Shown: positions 31,753 through 41,272 of the stretch, in pieces | Layout of the letters: each line of letters begins with the position of its first letter | Numbering within the stretch: the first letter of the stretch is position 1 | From: Clostridiaceae bacterium | Lineage (GTDB): Bacteria > Bacillota > Clostridia > Peptostreptococcales > Tindalliaceae | Reading direction: 5' to 3' | DNA: 64,000 nt | Assembly: GCA_011390155.1 (NCBI GenBank) | Contig: JAABSW010000006.1 | Coordinates: 62,001-126,000, forward strand | Notes under the pieces: generated by a model | What the model saw: only the letters and a program-made list of their open reading frames with translations | What the model was told of the DNA's origin: nothing | Databases searched by the model: none | Made by a program: the position numbers and the translations under genes

Positions 31753-33249
31753 TTAGGCTTGTTTCATAGTATACACAGGATTTTTTTTACATTTAATGGC
31801 TGCTAAAAACAGTGCCATGTAATACAAGAGATACCAGATAACATGTGTTGAGTAGTTGATTTGTATTTCTGAAATAGGCCATTGATGAAACCATGTGATG
31901 ACCAACAACATATACCGCAAACCACCAAGAACAAACAGTGCTATCATTTTTGCAAGATGGTTAAAGAGCACACTGGCCATCACCATGATCAAGGCCATGG
32001 GCATGATTAGTGCAATCAACGGAACTACCAATAGGTTTGCCGGTAAGGAAACCACCGAAAAAGTACCAAAATGCCAAACAATTACTGGCCATGTTCCCAG
32101 TTGAACAGAAAATGTAACCAACAACAGTTTAACAATAGGGTTGTTGCCACCTTTTACCTTATGAAGGATACGTGGGTACAGCCAAAGCAAACTGGCTACT
32201 GCCGCAAAGGATAACTGGAAAGAAACAGTGAAAAGACTGAGTGGGTTAAACCACAAGAATCCCATACCACTCCACAATAACACACTTTTTGCGTCATAAT
32301 GCCTTCTTCCATAAAAAGCCATGACAAACAGGGTGTACATCGTGGCCGCTCGAATAATTGAGACTGGATAACCGGCCATGGCAGCATAGAACCATACCAT
32401 CAGTATTGTTAAACCCCTTGACAGGAATTTTCCTGAACCCAGCTTTTCCAACACAAACTGGGCACTTAGAGTGAGTATACCCACATGCAATCCTGAAACA
32501 GCTATCAAATGAGCCGTACCAGTTTGTGTGAACAGGTCTCTCAGGGATGGGGGCAGGTAACCCTGACTGCCAAAAAAGAGACTTTTTAATACACTGTTTT
32601 CTGGTTCGGGCAGTAACCCGTCGATAATCCTTTCTGAATGTTTTCGAAACTGGTACGCTGCATGACGGATCACACCATCCACAGCCGGCGAATGAATATG
32701 CGTTGCCTTTGTCTCTAATACAGCTTTAAAACCCTGGGAACGCCAATGTTGCAAATATGGTTCCTGCTGCTGATAACGAAGGTCATGAGTCAATTGATGG
32801 TTGTTCATCACAATTCTGCCGCCGGGTTCGATGACATTGCCCATACCTTCATAATCCCTCACTGAGAGAATGACCGGGATGCGGATAGCCATTTGCTTTC
32901 TGCTATCAGTCATATTGCTGAGCAGCACCTCATAACGGGTGTTATTGGCATTGACTGACCTTATGTCTAAAACCAGACCTTCAATCAGCATATCCGTGCT
33001 ATGCCCGCCATAAAAATCCTGAAGCTCACCTCTGTGATCAAAGCCGGTTTGTTGCTGCATACGAAAAATACCCAGGAGCAATGCGAGTATAATAAAACCC
33101 ATCACTACCCACTTGTTTTCACAGAGGAAAGTAACTATACAGGTAATGATTAACCCAACCATGATCAACACTGGATTTATAGCTATGAAGTTGGCAACAC
33201 AAATGCCCGCCACAAAAGCCGGTGCTATTACAGACGCAGGTCTTTTCAA
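31753..33249 (-). CDS. ComEC/Rec2 family competence protein lacking the MBL domain
   Basis: DUF4131-like N-terminus and Competence domain FTQTGTAHLIAVSGLHVGILTL; ends after TM segments at 498 aa. Confidence 0.9.
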   Translation of the reverse strand: MKRPASVIAPAFVAGICVANFIAINPVLIMVGLIITCIVTFLCENKWVVMGFIILALLLGIFRMQQQTGFDHRGELQDFYGGHSTDMLIEGLVLDIRSVNANNTRYEVLLSNMTDSRKQMAIRIPVILSVRDYEGMGNVIEPGGRIVMNNHQLTHDLRYQQQEPYLQHWRSQGFKAVLETKATHIHSPAVDGVIRHAAYQFRKHSERIIDGLLPEPENSVLKSLFFGSQGYLPPSLRDLFTQTGTAHLIAVSGLHVGILTLSAQFVLEKLGSGKFLSRGLTILMVWFYAAMAGYPVSIIRAATMYTLFVMAFYGRRHYDAKSVLLWSGMGFLWFNPLSLFTVSFQLSFAAVASLLWLYPRILHKVKGGNNPIVKLLLVTFSVQLGTWPVIVWHFGTFSVVSLPANLLVVPLIALIMPMALIMVMASVLFNHLAKMIALFVLGGLRYMLLVITWFHQWPISEIQINYSTHVIWYLLYYMALFLAAIKCKKNPVYTMKQA

Positions 33250-33288
33250 TGTTTGTCCTCCCTGGATGCAAGTTATGCCATGACTACC

Positions 33289-34428
33289 TTAGGTTGATTT
33301 TTTTAATAAAAACGCACTGACCATCACTGTTAAAGGAATTGTTAAGAGTAACCCTATACTGCCTGAAAGGGCTCGCACAATTTCCGTGGCAATCAGGTCA
33401 AGGTTCAGTATTTTAACCATCGAGGTTTCGTAAGCCATAAACAAAAGCATCAGCGGTAAGGCCGCTCCTGTATAGGCAAGGATTAATGTGTTCGACATTG
33501 TTGTCATTATGTCCCTGCCCACATTCATACCGGATATTATTAATTGCCGGGAATTCACCTCAGGATTGACCCGGTATATTTCTGTCATGGCTGATGAAAT
33601 GGACATTCCCACGTCCATAACAGCCCCCAAAGCACCCATGATGATTCCTGCAAAAAGTAAATCCCTAAAATCAAAGTTGACATTTTGGGGAATGTACATG
33701 AGCATCACTGCTTCCTCGCTGGATAAACCGGTTAATCGCACTTGACTGCCCGCAATAAACATCACCAAGCCTGCTGCCAGTAAACCGCCAAATATTCCGG
33801 TGATTGCCGCAATGCTTTTTACATTAATGCCATTGATTAATACAATGGTTGCCAACGTGATGACAAAAGACACGCCCACCGTTAAAAGGATGGGAGGGTA
33901 TCCTCTAAGCATTCCAGGCAACAGCACCTTTACAATCATAAACATGGTCAGCGCCAGTGTAAGAATGGTCTTTAGACCTTTCCACCTACCTATGAGGATA
34001 AGCAATGCTAAAAAAACCACCAATATCCATAATGTATAGGTATCCCGCACATAGTCTACCATGTAGATCTCTGTTTCTCCGGATTCCATTACTTCCTGAA
34101 CCAACAAAACCCTGTCTCCAGGCTCCACCACAATATCATACACCGGGTGATCCGATAAATGATTTTCTACAGTGATGATTTCTCCCTTTAGTTCACCGGC
34201 ATAGACTTCCAGCGTGACCCATTGTGATTGAAAAAAACTGTCAGAATCTGGTCGATCCTCTACCGACAACACTCGTCCCCGCATGTTGTTTTCCCAAATT
34301 TCCTCTGCCGCTAATGAATCATCCGATGTATTCACTGAATTATTGGCTCCATAAACAGGCAAAGTAAAAACCAAAAATAAGAAGAATGCCAGGCTTATGG
34401 CTGCCCAGTTTATCTTTTTGCGCTTCAT
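33289..34428 (-). CDS. YibE/F family membrane protein
   Basis: Signal peptide, extracytoplasmic domain, then 7-8 TM with INGINVKSIAAITGIFGGLLAAGLVM...GAVMDVGMSISSAMTE...GRDIMTTMSNTLILAYTG. Confidence 0.9.
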   Translation of the reverse strand: MKRKKINWAAISLAFFLFLVFTLPVYGANNSVNTSDDSLAAEEIWENNMRGRVLSVEDRPDSDSFFQSQWVTLEVYAGELKGEIITVENHLSDHPVYDIVVEPGDRVLLVQEVMESGETEIYMVDYVRDTYTLWILVVFLALLILIGRWKGLKTILTLALTMFMIVKVLLPGMLRGYPPILLTVGVSFVITLATIVLINGINVKSIAAITGIFGGLLAAGLVMFIAGSQVRLTGLSSEEAVMLMYIPQNVNFDFRDLLFAGIIMGALGAVMDVGMSISSAMTEIYRVNPEVNSRQLIISGMNVGRDIMTTMSNTLILAYTGAALPLMLLFMAYETSMVKILNLDLIATEIVRALSGSIGLLLTIPLTVMVSAFLLKKST

Positions 34429-34473
34429 ATCAGTACCTCCAGAAACTCTCGTAATGTGATGATGCCCTACTTG

Positions 34474-35757
34474 CTACTGGTCCACTCGGCTGCGGTGATT
34501 TTTTCCATGACCTATACGGCGATGACCATCTTTTTTCAGCATCTGTATCGCTTCATGAACCGGATTGTAATATGGCATCAACCGGCGGGCTTTGTATAAA
34601 TGCCATCGCGCTTTTTCCATTAGTTGTAAATCCATGTAAATCAGGCCAATATGATAGTGAGCATAACCATTCTCTGGCATGGTATCCAATATTTTCTTAG
34701 TGTATTTCAACGCTTCTTTTGATTGATTGAGTTTGTAAAAATATAACTGGGCCAGGCTGATCAATGTATATGAATCATCCGGGTTTAAGTCAATCACTTT
34801 GAGATAGTGTTTTAAGGCTTTTTTATACAGTCCTTCTTCATAATAGCAGGCTGCAATGCCACTATGCAGATCACTTGCCAATTCTTTATAAAGTTCTTCA
34901 TTGATTAATCGAATCGCTTTTTTAAAGCACCTCACAGCTGTTTCATTTTCTTCAATCTCATAAAAAACGTCTCCCAGCATTTTCCAATAAACACCGTTTT
35001 GGAGATCTTTTTCCAGCGCCTTTTTGAGAAGCATAATAGCCTCATCAAAATTGCCAATATTAGACAAGGCTATGACAAGGTTACTCATGAGATAAGGATT
35101 TGATGGATGTTTGGAGAATGCTTTTTTCAGCAAAACAATGGCTCGTTCTTCCATACCATTAATAATATAAAAACTGCTTATATTTAAATAGGGTTCAGGC
35201 GAATCAGGTCTGATGCGAATTTGAAGTTGAAAGCACTTAATTGCCTTGTGAATGTTTCCAATCGCCTCAAAATGATACGCCAGGTCTTCCAGAATAAAGT
35301 AACGCCTATATTTTTTCAGAAAGAAAGGATTAAGCCTCAAAAGTAATAGGATTCCATGATATGAAGTATTGGCACGGCCTTCCTTCAAATGTCCTTTGAT
35401 TTCATCTAAAAATAACCGGGAAGCCTCTTCCAAATTTTCCTCTGAAAAAGAATATTTTTCCATCCATTTTGTTTCAAGTTGAGCACCTGCCAGTTCTCTA
35501 ACAGGATAAAACACCTGGTTATTCATTCGATGAGGAGGTAATTGGTTCATCACACGATGGTATAAGTGGATGCCTTTCTGATTGCGATTAAAGTGCACAG
35601 TAAGCCAATATCCAGGTATATGCTGAAAACTTTTTTGGCTTTTCATGCTTTTTATCCCCTGTACAGTTGTCTGAGGATTTTCCTGATCTTCCTGAAAATA
35701 CTGTTGAATTAAAACCTTTCTTTCATTTTTTGATGCAGAAAATATATGAAGAACCAT
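34474..35757 (-). CDS. TPR-repeat protein
   Basis: Repeated TPR-like units, e.g. IGNFDEAIMLLKKALEKDLQNGVYWKMLGDVFYE and YKKALKHYLKVIDLNPDDSYTLISLAQLYF. Confidence 0.88.
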   Translation of the reverse strand: MVLHIFSASKNERKVLIQQYFQEDQENPQTTVQGIKSMKSQKSFQHIPGYWLTVHFNRNQKGIHLYHRVMNQLPPHRMNNQVFYPVRELAGAQLETKWMEKYSFSEENLEEASRLFLDEIKGHLKEGRANTSYHGILLLLRLNPFFLKKYRRYFILEDLAYHFEAIGNIHKAIKCFQLQIRIRPDSPEPYLNISSFYIINGMEERAIVLLKKAFSKHPSNPYLMSNLVIALSNIGNFDEAIMLLKKALEKDLQNGVYWKMLGDVFYEIEENETAVRCFKKAIRLINEELYKELASDLHSGIAACYYEEGLYKKALKHYLKVIDLNPDDSYTLISLAQLYFYKLNQSKEALKYTKKILDTMPENGYAHYHIGLIYMDLQLMEKARWHLYKARRLMPYYNPVHEAIQMLKKDGHRRIGHGKNHRSRVDQ

Positions 35758-35859
35758 GACTGGCCTCCTTCCCTTAAAATAACATGCTTCTTATCCATCG
35801 AGGAATGTAGCACCTCGCATAAAAACCTTCTTAACACTATACCATACTCCTGTATAATT

Positions 35860-37278
35860 CTAAAGGTCAACAAAATAGAGTTGTTTTTCACCCTGGCTGG
35901 TTACAACAGTGATTAGGAGCCAATCACCCCATCTGTCGATGCCTGCTAATTGTGTGTTGTTTTGAATTTTTAATACAGAGCGATGACTTCCATCTTTTGC
36001 CTGCATCACAGTGCCATCTTTCATATAGTAAACGCCTCCATCCCAACTCTTTTCAAACCAGTGTAGGCTTTTGTCCTCATTTATCCAATAATCAATAGGG
36101 CCAATGATTTCTGTCAATTCAGATGAGATGTGATGAATTATTAATTGATGGTCACCTTTTGAACGCGCGGTAACGACGAGAATTCTATCATTCATAAAAC
36201 CCCATTGATCTGTTTCAATAACCATTGTACTCTCAGGTAACAATATGGCCTGCTGTAGCTGTTGGACTGTGTGATAAATGATTAACCTGGATTCCTGATC
36301 ATTCTTGATTGGATAAATAAAATACGCACTCTCCTCACTAAAGAGGGGAGATCTGTAAAGCGAAAACTCATTGGCTATTTGATTGAAAAAAACAATGTCT
36401 TTTGTTTCTAATGAATACATTCCCAATTGCTGTTTTTTTACTTTCTCAGATTCATCTGAAGACGTTGTTTCATCGTCTAAAAGTTGAAAAATAATTTGCT
36501 GATCCGCGAAATCCCATCTGGGGTCTATTCCAGGCAAATCATCACGAATTAACCTTCCTGTATCTGCGCCAATTATGATAAACTGAATAGGATTTCCCCT
36601 GGTACATTCCACCTTTAGGTATGTTAGATAACCACCTAAAGGAGATACGTTTATTTGTTGCACCCAGTCACCACAAAATTGATCATCTGTTAATCCGGGA
36701 AAGGGCGTTATTCTTCCGGTTTCAGTATGATACGCACTTAAATGACTTTCCGGAAGCTTTCCATAGACAACCTTACTTTTGTCCTGACTGATGATATACT
36801 GTGGCATTTCCTTTGATTCGATTATGAGCCATTCCAACTGTCCATCCATTATTTTCTGAAGATGAGCAAGACCATAAAGCCCATGATCATCTTCAGTCAC
36901 AAGAAGCAGCCCTTTTTTAACTGTAACAACCTCCTGGATCACAAATGCTTCCTGAAATGCTTCTTTATCGTGCCAGGATAATGGTGTTGACTGGATTTTC
37001 TGGCTTTTTGGCTGCAGGTCCAACCTGTAAGATAAATCCTGTGCCAGCGCATACAATCCAGTTTCGTCCTCCATTAGAATCCATTCCTGGCCTGGCCATT
37101 GGAAAAGGAAACCTTCCTTTTCTTGCGTTATTCCAGCCTGCTCTTCCACAGGCAGTAATATTGGGTCAAGGTTTATTTCTGGAAGTTCAGTCTGAGGGTT
37201 CTCTTCCTGTTTATCATATGTGCAACCAGAGATAGACAGCATTGTAATGATCAACACAATCACAAAAATATTCTTCAT
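35860..37278 (-). CDS. Hypothetical secreted lipoprotein (possible beta-propeller)
   Basis: Lipobox MLSISGC; many Trp/Asp-rich beta-type segments; no recognised catalytic motif. Confidence 0.75.
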   Translation of the reverse strand: MKNIFVIVLIITMLSISGCTYDKQEENPQTELPEINLDPILLPVEEQAGITQEKEGFLFQWPGQEWILMEDETGLYALAQDLSYRLDLQPKSQKIQSTPLSWHDKEAFQEAFVIQEVVTVKKGLLLVTEDDHGLYGLAHLQKIMDGQLEWLIIESKEMPQYIISQDKSKVVYGKLPESHLSAYHTETGRITPFPGLTDDQFCGDWVQQINVSPLGGYLTYLKVECTRGNPIQFIIIGADTGRLIRDDLPGIDPRWDFADQQIIFQLLDDETTSSDESEKVKKQQLGMYSLETKDIVFFNQIANEFSLYRSPLFSEESAYFIYPIKNDQESRLIIYHTVQQLQQAILLPESTMVIETDQWGFMNDRILVVTARSKGDHQLIIHHISSELTEIIGPIDYWINEDKSLHWFEKSWDGGVYYMKDGTVMQAKDGSHRSVLKIQNNTQLAGIDRWGDWLLITVVTSQGEKQLYFVDL

Positions 37279-37357
37279 AAGTTCTCCTTCTTTCAGCCTT
37301 TGTCAAAAGGTGTCTATCAATTAATATTCTGTTTTGTTCTGTGAGAGGAGCTTGTCA

Positions 37358-38224
37358 TTGAGAAAAAACAGCCTGCCAGCATTGTTATCCACTACCTTGT
37401 TCCTTTGCCTGTTACTTATCAGCGGATGTTCCGCACCAGAACCTTCTCCGCTTCTATCGGTACATATGATTGATGTAGCCCAAGGTGACAGTCAGCTCAT
37501 TATCACTCCACAGCAAAGCGTTATTCTCATTGACGCTGGTGATTCACTACAGGGTGACCGGATAGCGGCATATTTAACCCGTCATGATATCAATCAAATT
37601 GACCATTTTATTTTAACACATCCCCACGGCGACCACATTGGTGGTGTTCACACCATTCTTGAACAGTTTCATGTCTCAAAGGTATACCTGCCGCCCGTTG
37701 TGCATATAAGCCAACTTTATGAAAAAACACTGGACTATCTGTCAACCCATAAAATACCAACTACCATTGTCAGGGATGCTTCATCCATTTTGAAAGAAGA
37801 TCATTTAGAAGTCAATATCTTATCTTCCGGCCAGGATTTCCAACGGCATCTAAACAACTGGAGTCTGGTCACCCATGTCTCCTACGGCTCACAAGGATTT
37901 CTGTTCATGGGAGATGCAGAAATAGAAGCAGAGGAGGCGCTGATGTCATCTTTCCATTCAACCCAGCTTAAAGCAAGCGTGTTAAAGGCTGGTCATCATG
38001 GCAGCAGCACTTCTACTTCCGAACCGTTTCTTGACGTTGTCATGCCAGACATTGTGCTGATTTCCTGTGGGGAAGATAATCCTTATTTTCATCCTCACCC
38101 TGAACTTATAAAACGTCTTGAAAATCGTCAGGTATGGATCTATCGCACCGACCTTCAAGGCTCCATTGTCCTTCACAGTGATGGCAGCAGAGTGTTTTCA
38201 CATCAGCCACCGGTAAACCAATAA
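37358..38224 (+). CDS. MBL-fold lipoprotein (ComEC C-terminal-like hydrolase)
   Basis: Lipobox LLISGCSA; VHMIDVAQGDSQLI; HxHxDH as THPHGDHIGG; KAGHHGSSTSTSEPFLDVVMP. TTG start after AGAGGAG. Confidence 0.92.
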   Translation: MRKNSLPALLSTTLFLCLLLISGCSAPEPSPLLSVHMIDVAQGDSQLIITPQQSVILIDAGDSLQGDRIAAYLTRHDINQIDHFILTHPHGDHIGGVHTILEQFHVSKVYLPPVVHISQLYEKTLDYLSTHKIPTTIVRDASSILKEDHLEVNILSSGQDFQRHLNNWSLVTHVSYGSQGFLFMGDAEIEAEEALMSSFHSTQLKASVLKAGHHGSSTSTSEPFLDVVMPDIVLISCGEDNPYFHPHPELIKRLENRQVWIYRTDLQGSIVLHSDGSRVFSHQPPVNQ

Positions 38225-40471
38225 CTATTTTTCTTTATTCATCATCTTCTTCCGCAAAAAGTCTATATGGGTAAGCAGCTCACTGCATTGGGAGGGATCT
38301 ATATCGAACCAGTTAAAGAATTGATGATCCACTTCACGGGCCAACTCCAACAATAAATAGTCATTTCCCTGTGCCTGGGTAATCTTCTTGTACTGTGTTT
38401 GCACCCATATCTCCGCCTGTTCTGACGGTGATGCCGGTATGGGTACCTGTTTTAGAGGCGTGGCATAAAGTTCCAGGTCTTTCCCTTTCATTTTTCCATA
38501 GTAACTAAGCCAAGCATAACAAAGGGCTGAATTCAACCATAACAACAAATACTCATTTGAATAAAAACAAGTATTTCTTCTCTGAATGAAATACACATCA
38601 GCACTGGCGTACCACGGATCAATAGCATAGCCAAATATATTGAGTGCAGAGCGTTGTGGTGCCACAATTTTCTCTTTTTCAAATATAACCGCATTTCTTG
38701 GCCAATGGAGGGAATGCCATTTGCGTATTCCTTTTTTCACTTCTCGTCTTTTTGACAATATGGGTTTGAATGGCACTAAATGACGTTTCAGCGGCTCACT
38801 CCACTCAATGGACGGCATATTTTCATCCGTCAGGTACAGCAGCCATTGATTGGTCTCACCGGATACAAAATAAGGTGAAATTTGACTGTTTTTATAAAAG
38901 GGTTTAAGGTATTTTCCCATTGATGGTTCGCGTTCATCCAATTCTTCCTTTTCCTGTTGATTTAGAACAAATATTCCTCGACCAGCCTCATAAAAACCAA
39001 CCACCTTCTCATGTTGTTTTGTCATTTTATCTGCCCCGGAAACAATGCCCTGGTTAATGGTGCATACATCCTGGAGCTGGAGGGTGCTTACACAACTCAT
39101 TTTCCCCAGAATATGCCTAACATTTACTGGCGACCTGATGAGAAGTTGTCCTCGCTGGTCAAAGAGTTGTGATGAATCTTTGAATAGTGTAACCCGATCA
39201 TCAATACCCATTGATAAATTCATGGCAGGAAGGCTTTCGATAAAACAGTCCCTGGTCATGGCATCAACCTGGTGGAGAAGCACAGGGTTGGTGATATAAT
39301 AACTTTCCTTGCGACTCAAACAATAGACTAGGTTATGCTGCCCTTTGGCATGCGGAAATAAGGTGATGCTTTCCGGATATACCAACCAGTGAAACAATGC
39401 TTGTTCCTGCAATCTTTTTCGAAGTATTTTTGCTCCATCCGCCGTTGCAAAATAACTGGTGGTGACGTAACATAACACACCATCCGGCGCCAATAAATCC
39501 AATCCTTTGTGTAAAAAATAATAGGAAAAATCCATGTTTTTCTCATAATAGTTTTTCCCAAAAGTTAAGTCTTTTGCCTGATTAAACAAATTTGCATTTC
39601 CTTTTTCACCTATGTAAGGCGGATTTCCCAATATTAGTGTGTACTTCTTTTCGGTGGAGGTGTCTTTACCGTGATCGTTCCAGCAAAGGGCATTTTCGCA
39701 ATGGATGTCCGGTTCAATCCCCGTCAGACACAGGGAATCTTCTCCATGGCCCCTGCCAATTTGCTGGATTTTCAACTTCATTAGGATTTCTGCCAACAAT
39801 CGGGTATCCGGCTGAAACTCAATGCCGGTAATTCTCTCCTCAACGCATTCTTTCATAAGATCTTGTATGTTTTTATGACGTTCATTGGCATTAAATATAT
39901 ACATACCTGCTTCCACCAGCGCCTCAAAGGCATGACGAAGAAACACGCCGCTTCCACAGGATAAATCCAATACATATAAAGATGAAAACCAATCAATTAA
40001 TTCGGTATGAACGTCTTCAGGAATCCATGCTTTGCCATTTCCCACAGATTGAATTATGGTATTCGCAAGGGGAAAATAAGCAAGTGCCCTTTCGCTGACA
40101 TGATACCGGTAATGTGTTCTTAAGGATTCCCGCACCATGAATGCAGCTAAGTTGTCAGGGGTGTAAAAACTGCCTGTGTCTGTCCTTACCCTTGGACCTA
40201 TGTATTTTTGGTACAATGTTTCAACCTCTTCAATTTCAGGTAGAAGTATATCATCAACAGCAGATAACACATCCTTCAACCTGTGTTCATCACTATTGAT
40301 ATCGGTAAACACTTTATCCAAAACGGATTTCATCCCCAGGCGATGGCACAGGACATGAAGAAAGAAACTTGATAATGCCTGGGTTTGATAATGACGATGA
40401 TCATTATGATAAAATTTGGTTATACACTCATCCCATTGGTTCATCAACGCCACCTTACGCACCACCCTCAT
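38225..40471 (-). CDS. Orphan N6-adenine DNA methyltransferase (Eco57I/TaqI-like, resembles CamA)
   Basis: YTPDNLAAFMV, motif I LDLSCGSGVFLRHAFEAL, motif IV NPPYIGEKG, C-terminal RREVKKGIRKWHSLHWPR...FEKEKIVAPQRS...YASADVYFIQ. No nuclease motif recognised. Confidence 0.92.
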   Translation of the reverse strand: MRVVRKVALMNQWDECITKFYHNDHRHYQTQALSSFFLHVLCHRLGMKSVLDKVFTDINSDEHRLKDVLSAVDDILLPEIEEVETLYQKYIGPRVRTDTGSFYTPDNLAAFMVRESLRTHYRYHVSERALAYFPLANTIIQSVGNGKAWIPEDVHTELIDWFSSLYVLDLSCGSGVFLRHAFEALVEAGMYIFNANERHKNIQDLMKECVEERITGIEFQPDTRLLAEILMKLKIQQIGRGHGEDSLCLTGIEPDIHCENALCWNDHGKDTSTEKKYTLILGNPPYIGEKGNANLFNQAKDLTFGKNYYEKNMDFSYYFLHKGLDLLAPDGVLCYVTTSYFATADGAKILRKRLQEQALFHWLVYPESITLFPHAKGQHNLVYCLSRKESYYITNPVLLHQVDAMTRDCFIESLPAMNLSMGIDDRVTLFKDSSQLFDQRGQLLIRSPVNVRHILGKMSCVSTLQLQDVCTINQGIVSGADKMTKQHEKVVGFYEAGRGIFVLNQQEKEELDEREPSMGKYLKPFYKNSQISPYFVSGETNQWLLYLTDENMPSIEWSEPLKRHLVPFKPILSKRREVKKGIRKWHSLHWPRNAVIFEKEKIVAPQRSALNIFGYAIDPWYASADVYFIQRRNTCFYSNEYLLLWLNSALCYAWLSYYGKMKGKDLELYATPLKQVPIPASPSEQAEIWVQTQYKKITQAQGNDYLLLELAREVDHQFFNWFDIDPSQCSELLTHIDFLRKKMMNKEK

Positions 40472-40584
40472 ATTTTGTTCTATTATAGCACAGACATGTT
40501 TATTCGGCTGCAGGTTGGGTCCATTAATGCCGATAAATACTGTAAGGAATCCTTTTTTTACCAGCAGTTAGGGGAGGTGCTCTT

Positions 40585-41253
40585 ATGGCCAGTGTGTCAT
40601 CGGTCAATCGTCACCGTATAAATACCTATCAGGTTAATCGAAAAAACAATACGTTAGATGTCGTGCAGGTGGATGAGTTGCAGCCAGTAAACCCTGTTTC
40701 AAACAATGCAGCCAGTGCCAACGACAATTTTGCCATGTTTTCAGAAATATTCTATGGCAAGCTGATGGACCTGAAATCATTTTATAAACGTTTTTATCAG
40801 CATGAACAGGCATTGGAAGATGTCATCCGCCGTTTCAAAAGTAATGACAACGCATCTATCCCAACAGGAATAAAGGATTTAATCATCGAACTGGTTGATA
40901 AATACAACAGCGCTTTTCAAAGTTTGAACACATTTGAAAAGGAAATCGGACTTCAACACAGCCGTTCGCTGATAAAAATCATTCGAAAATATGAAATACA
41001 CATTAATCGGTTAGGGATTAAACTGCTGAACACAGGTCAGTTAAGGGTTGATGTACCTATTCTGGAAAGAAGCCTGGCGTACCATCCAGAATATTTACAA
41101 TTCCTTTTGAATAGTAATGCAGGCTTACTTTATGAGCTGAATCATCAGTTCAAAGCCGTTCAAACCCAACCAAATAAGAGCCAATTTCAGCAAATTAATC
41201 GTTCCATCTCTGAAACCATGGCCAAAGGCAGCCTGGTGGATGAAAAATCATAG
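40585..41253 (+). CDS. Hypothetical protein with FliD C-terminal-like domain
   Basis: GGGGAGG RBS; DLIIELVDKYNSAFQSLNTF and LGIKLLNTGQLRVDVPILERSLAYHPEYLQFLLNSNAGLLYELNHQF resemble FliD_C. Confidence 0.75.
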   Translation: MASVSSVNRHRINTYQVNRKNNTLDVVQVDELQPVNPVSNNAASANDNFAMFSEIFYGKLMDLKSFYKRFYQHEQALEDVIRRFKSNDNASIPTGIKDLIIELVDKYNSAFQSLNTFEKEIGLQHSRSLIKIIRKYEIHINRLGIKLLNTGQLRVDVPILERSLAYHPEYLQFLLNSNAGLLYELNHQFKAVQTQPNKSQFQQINRSISETMAKGSLVDEKS

Positions 41254-41272
41254 ATTGCAGGAGGGTTATACG

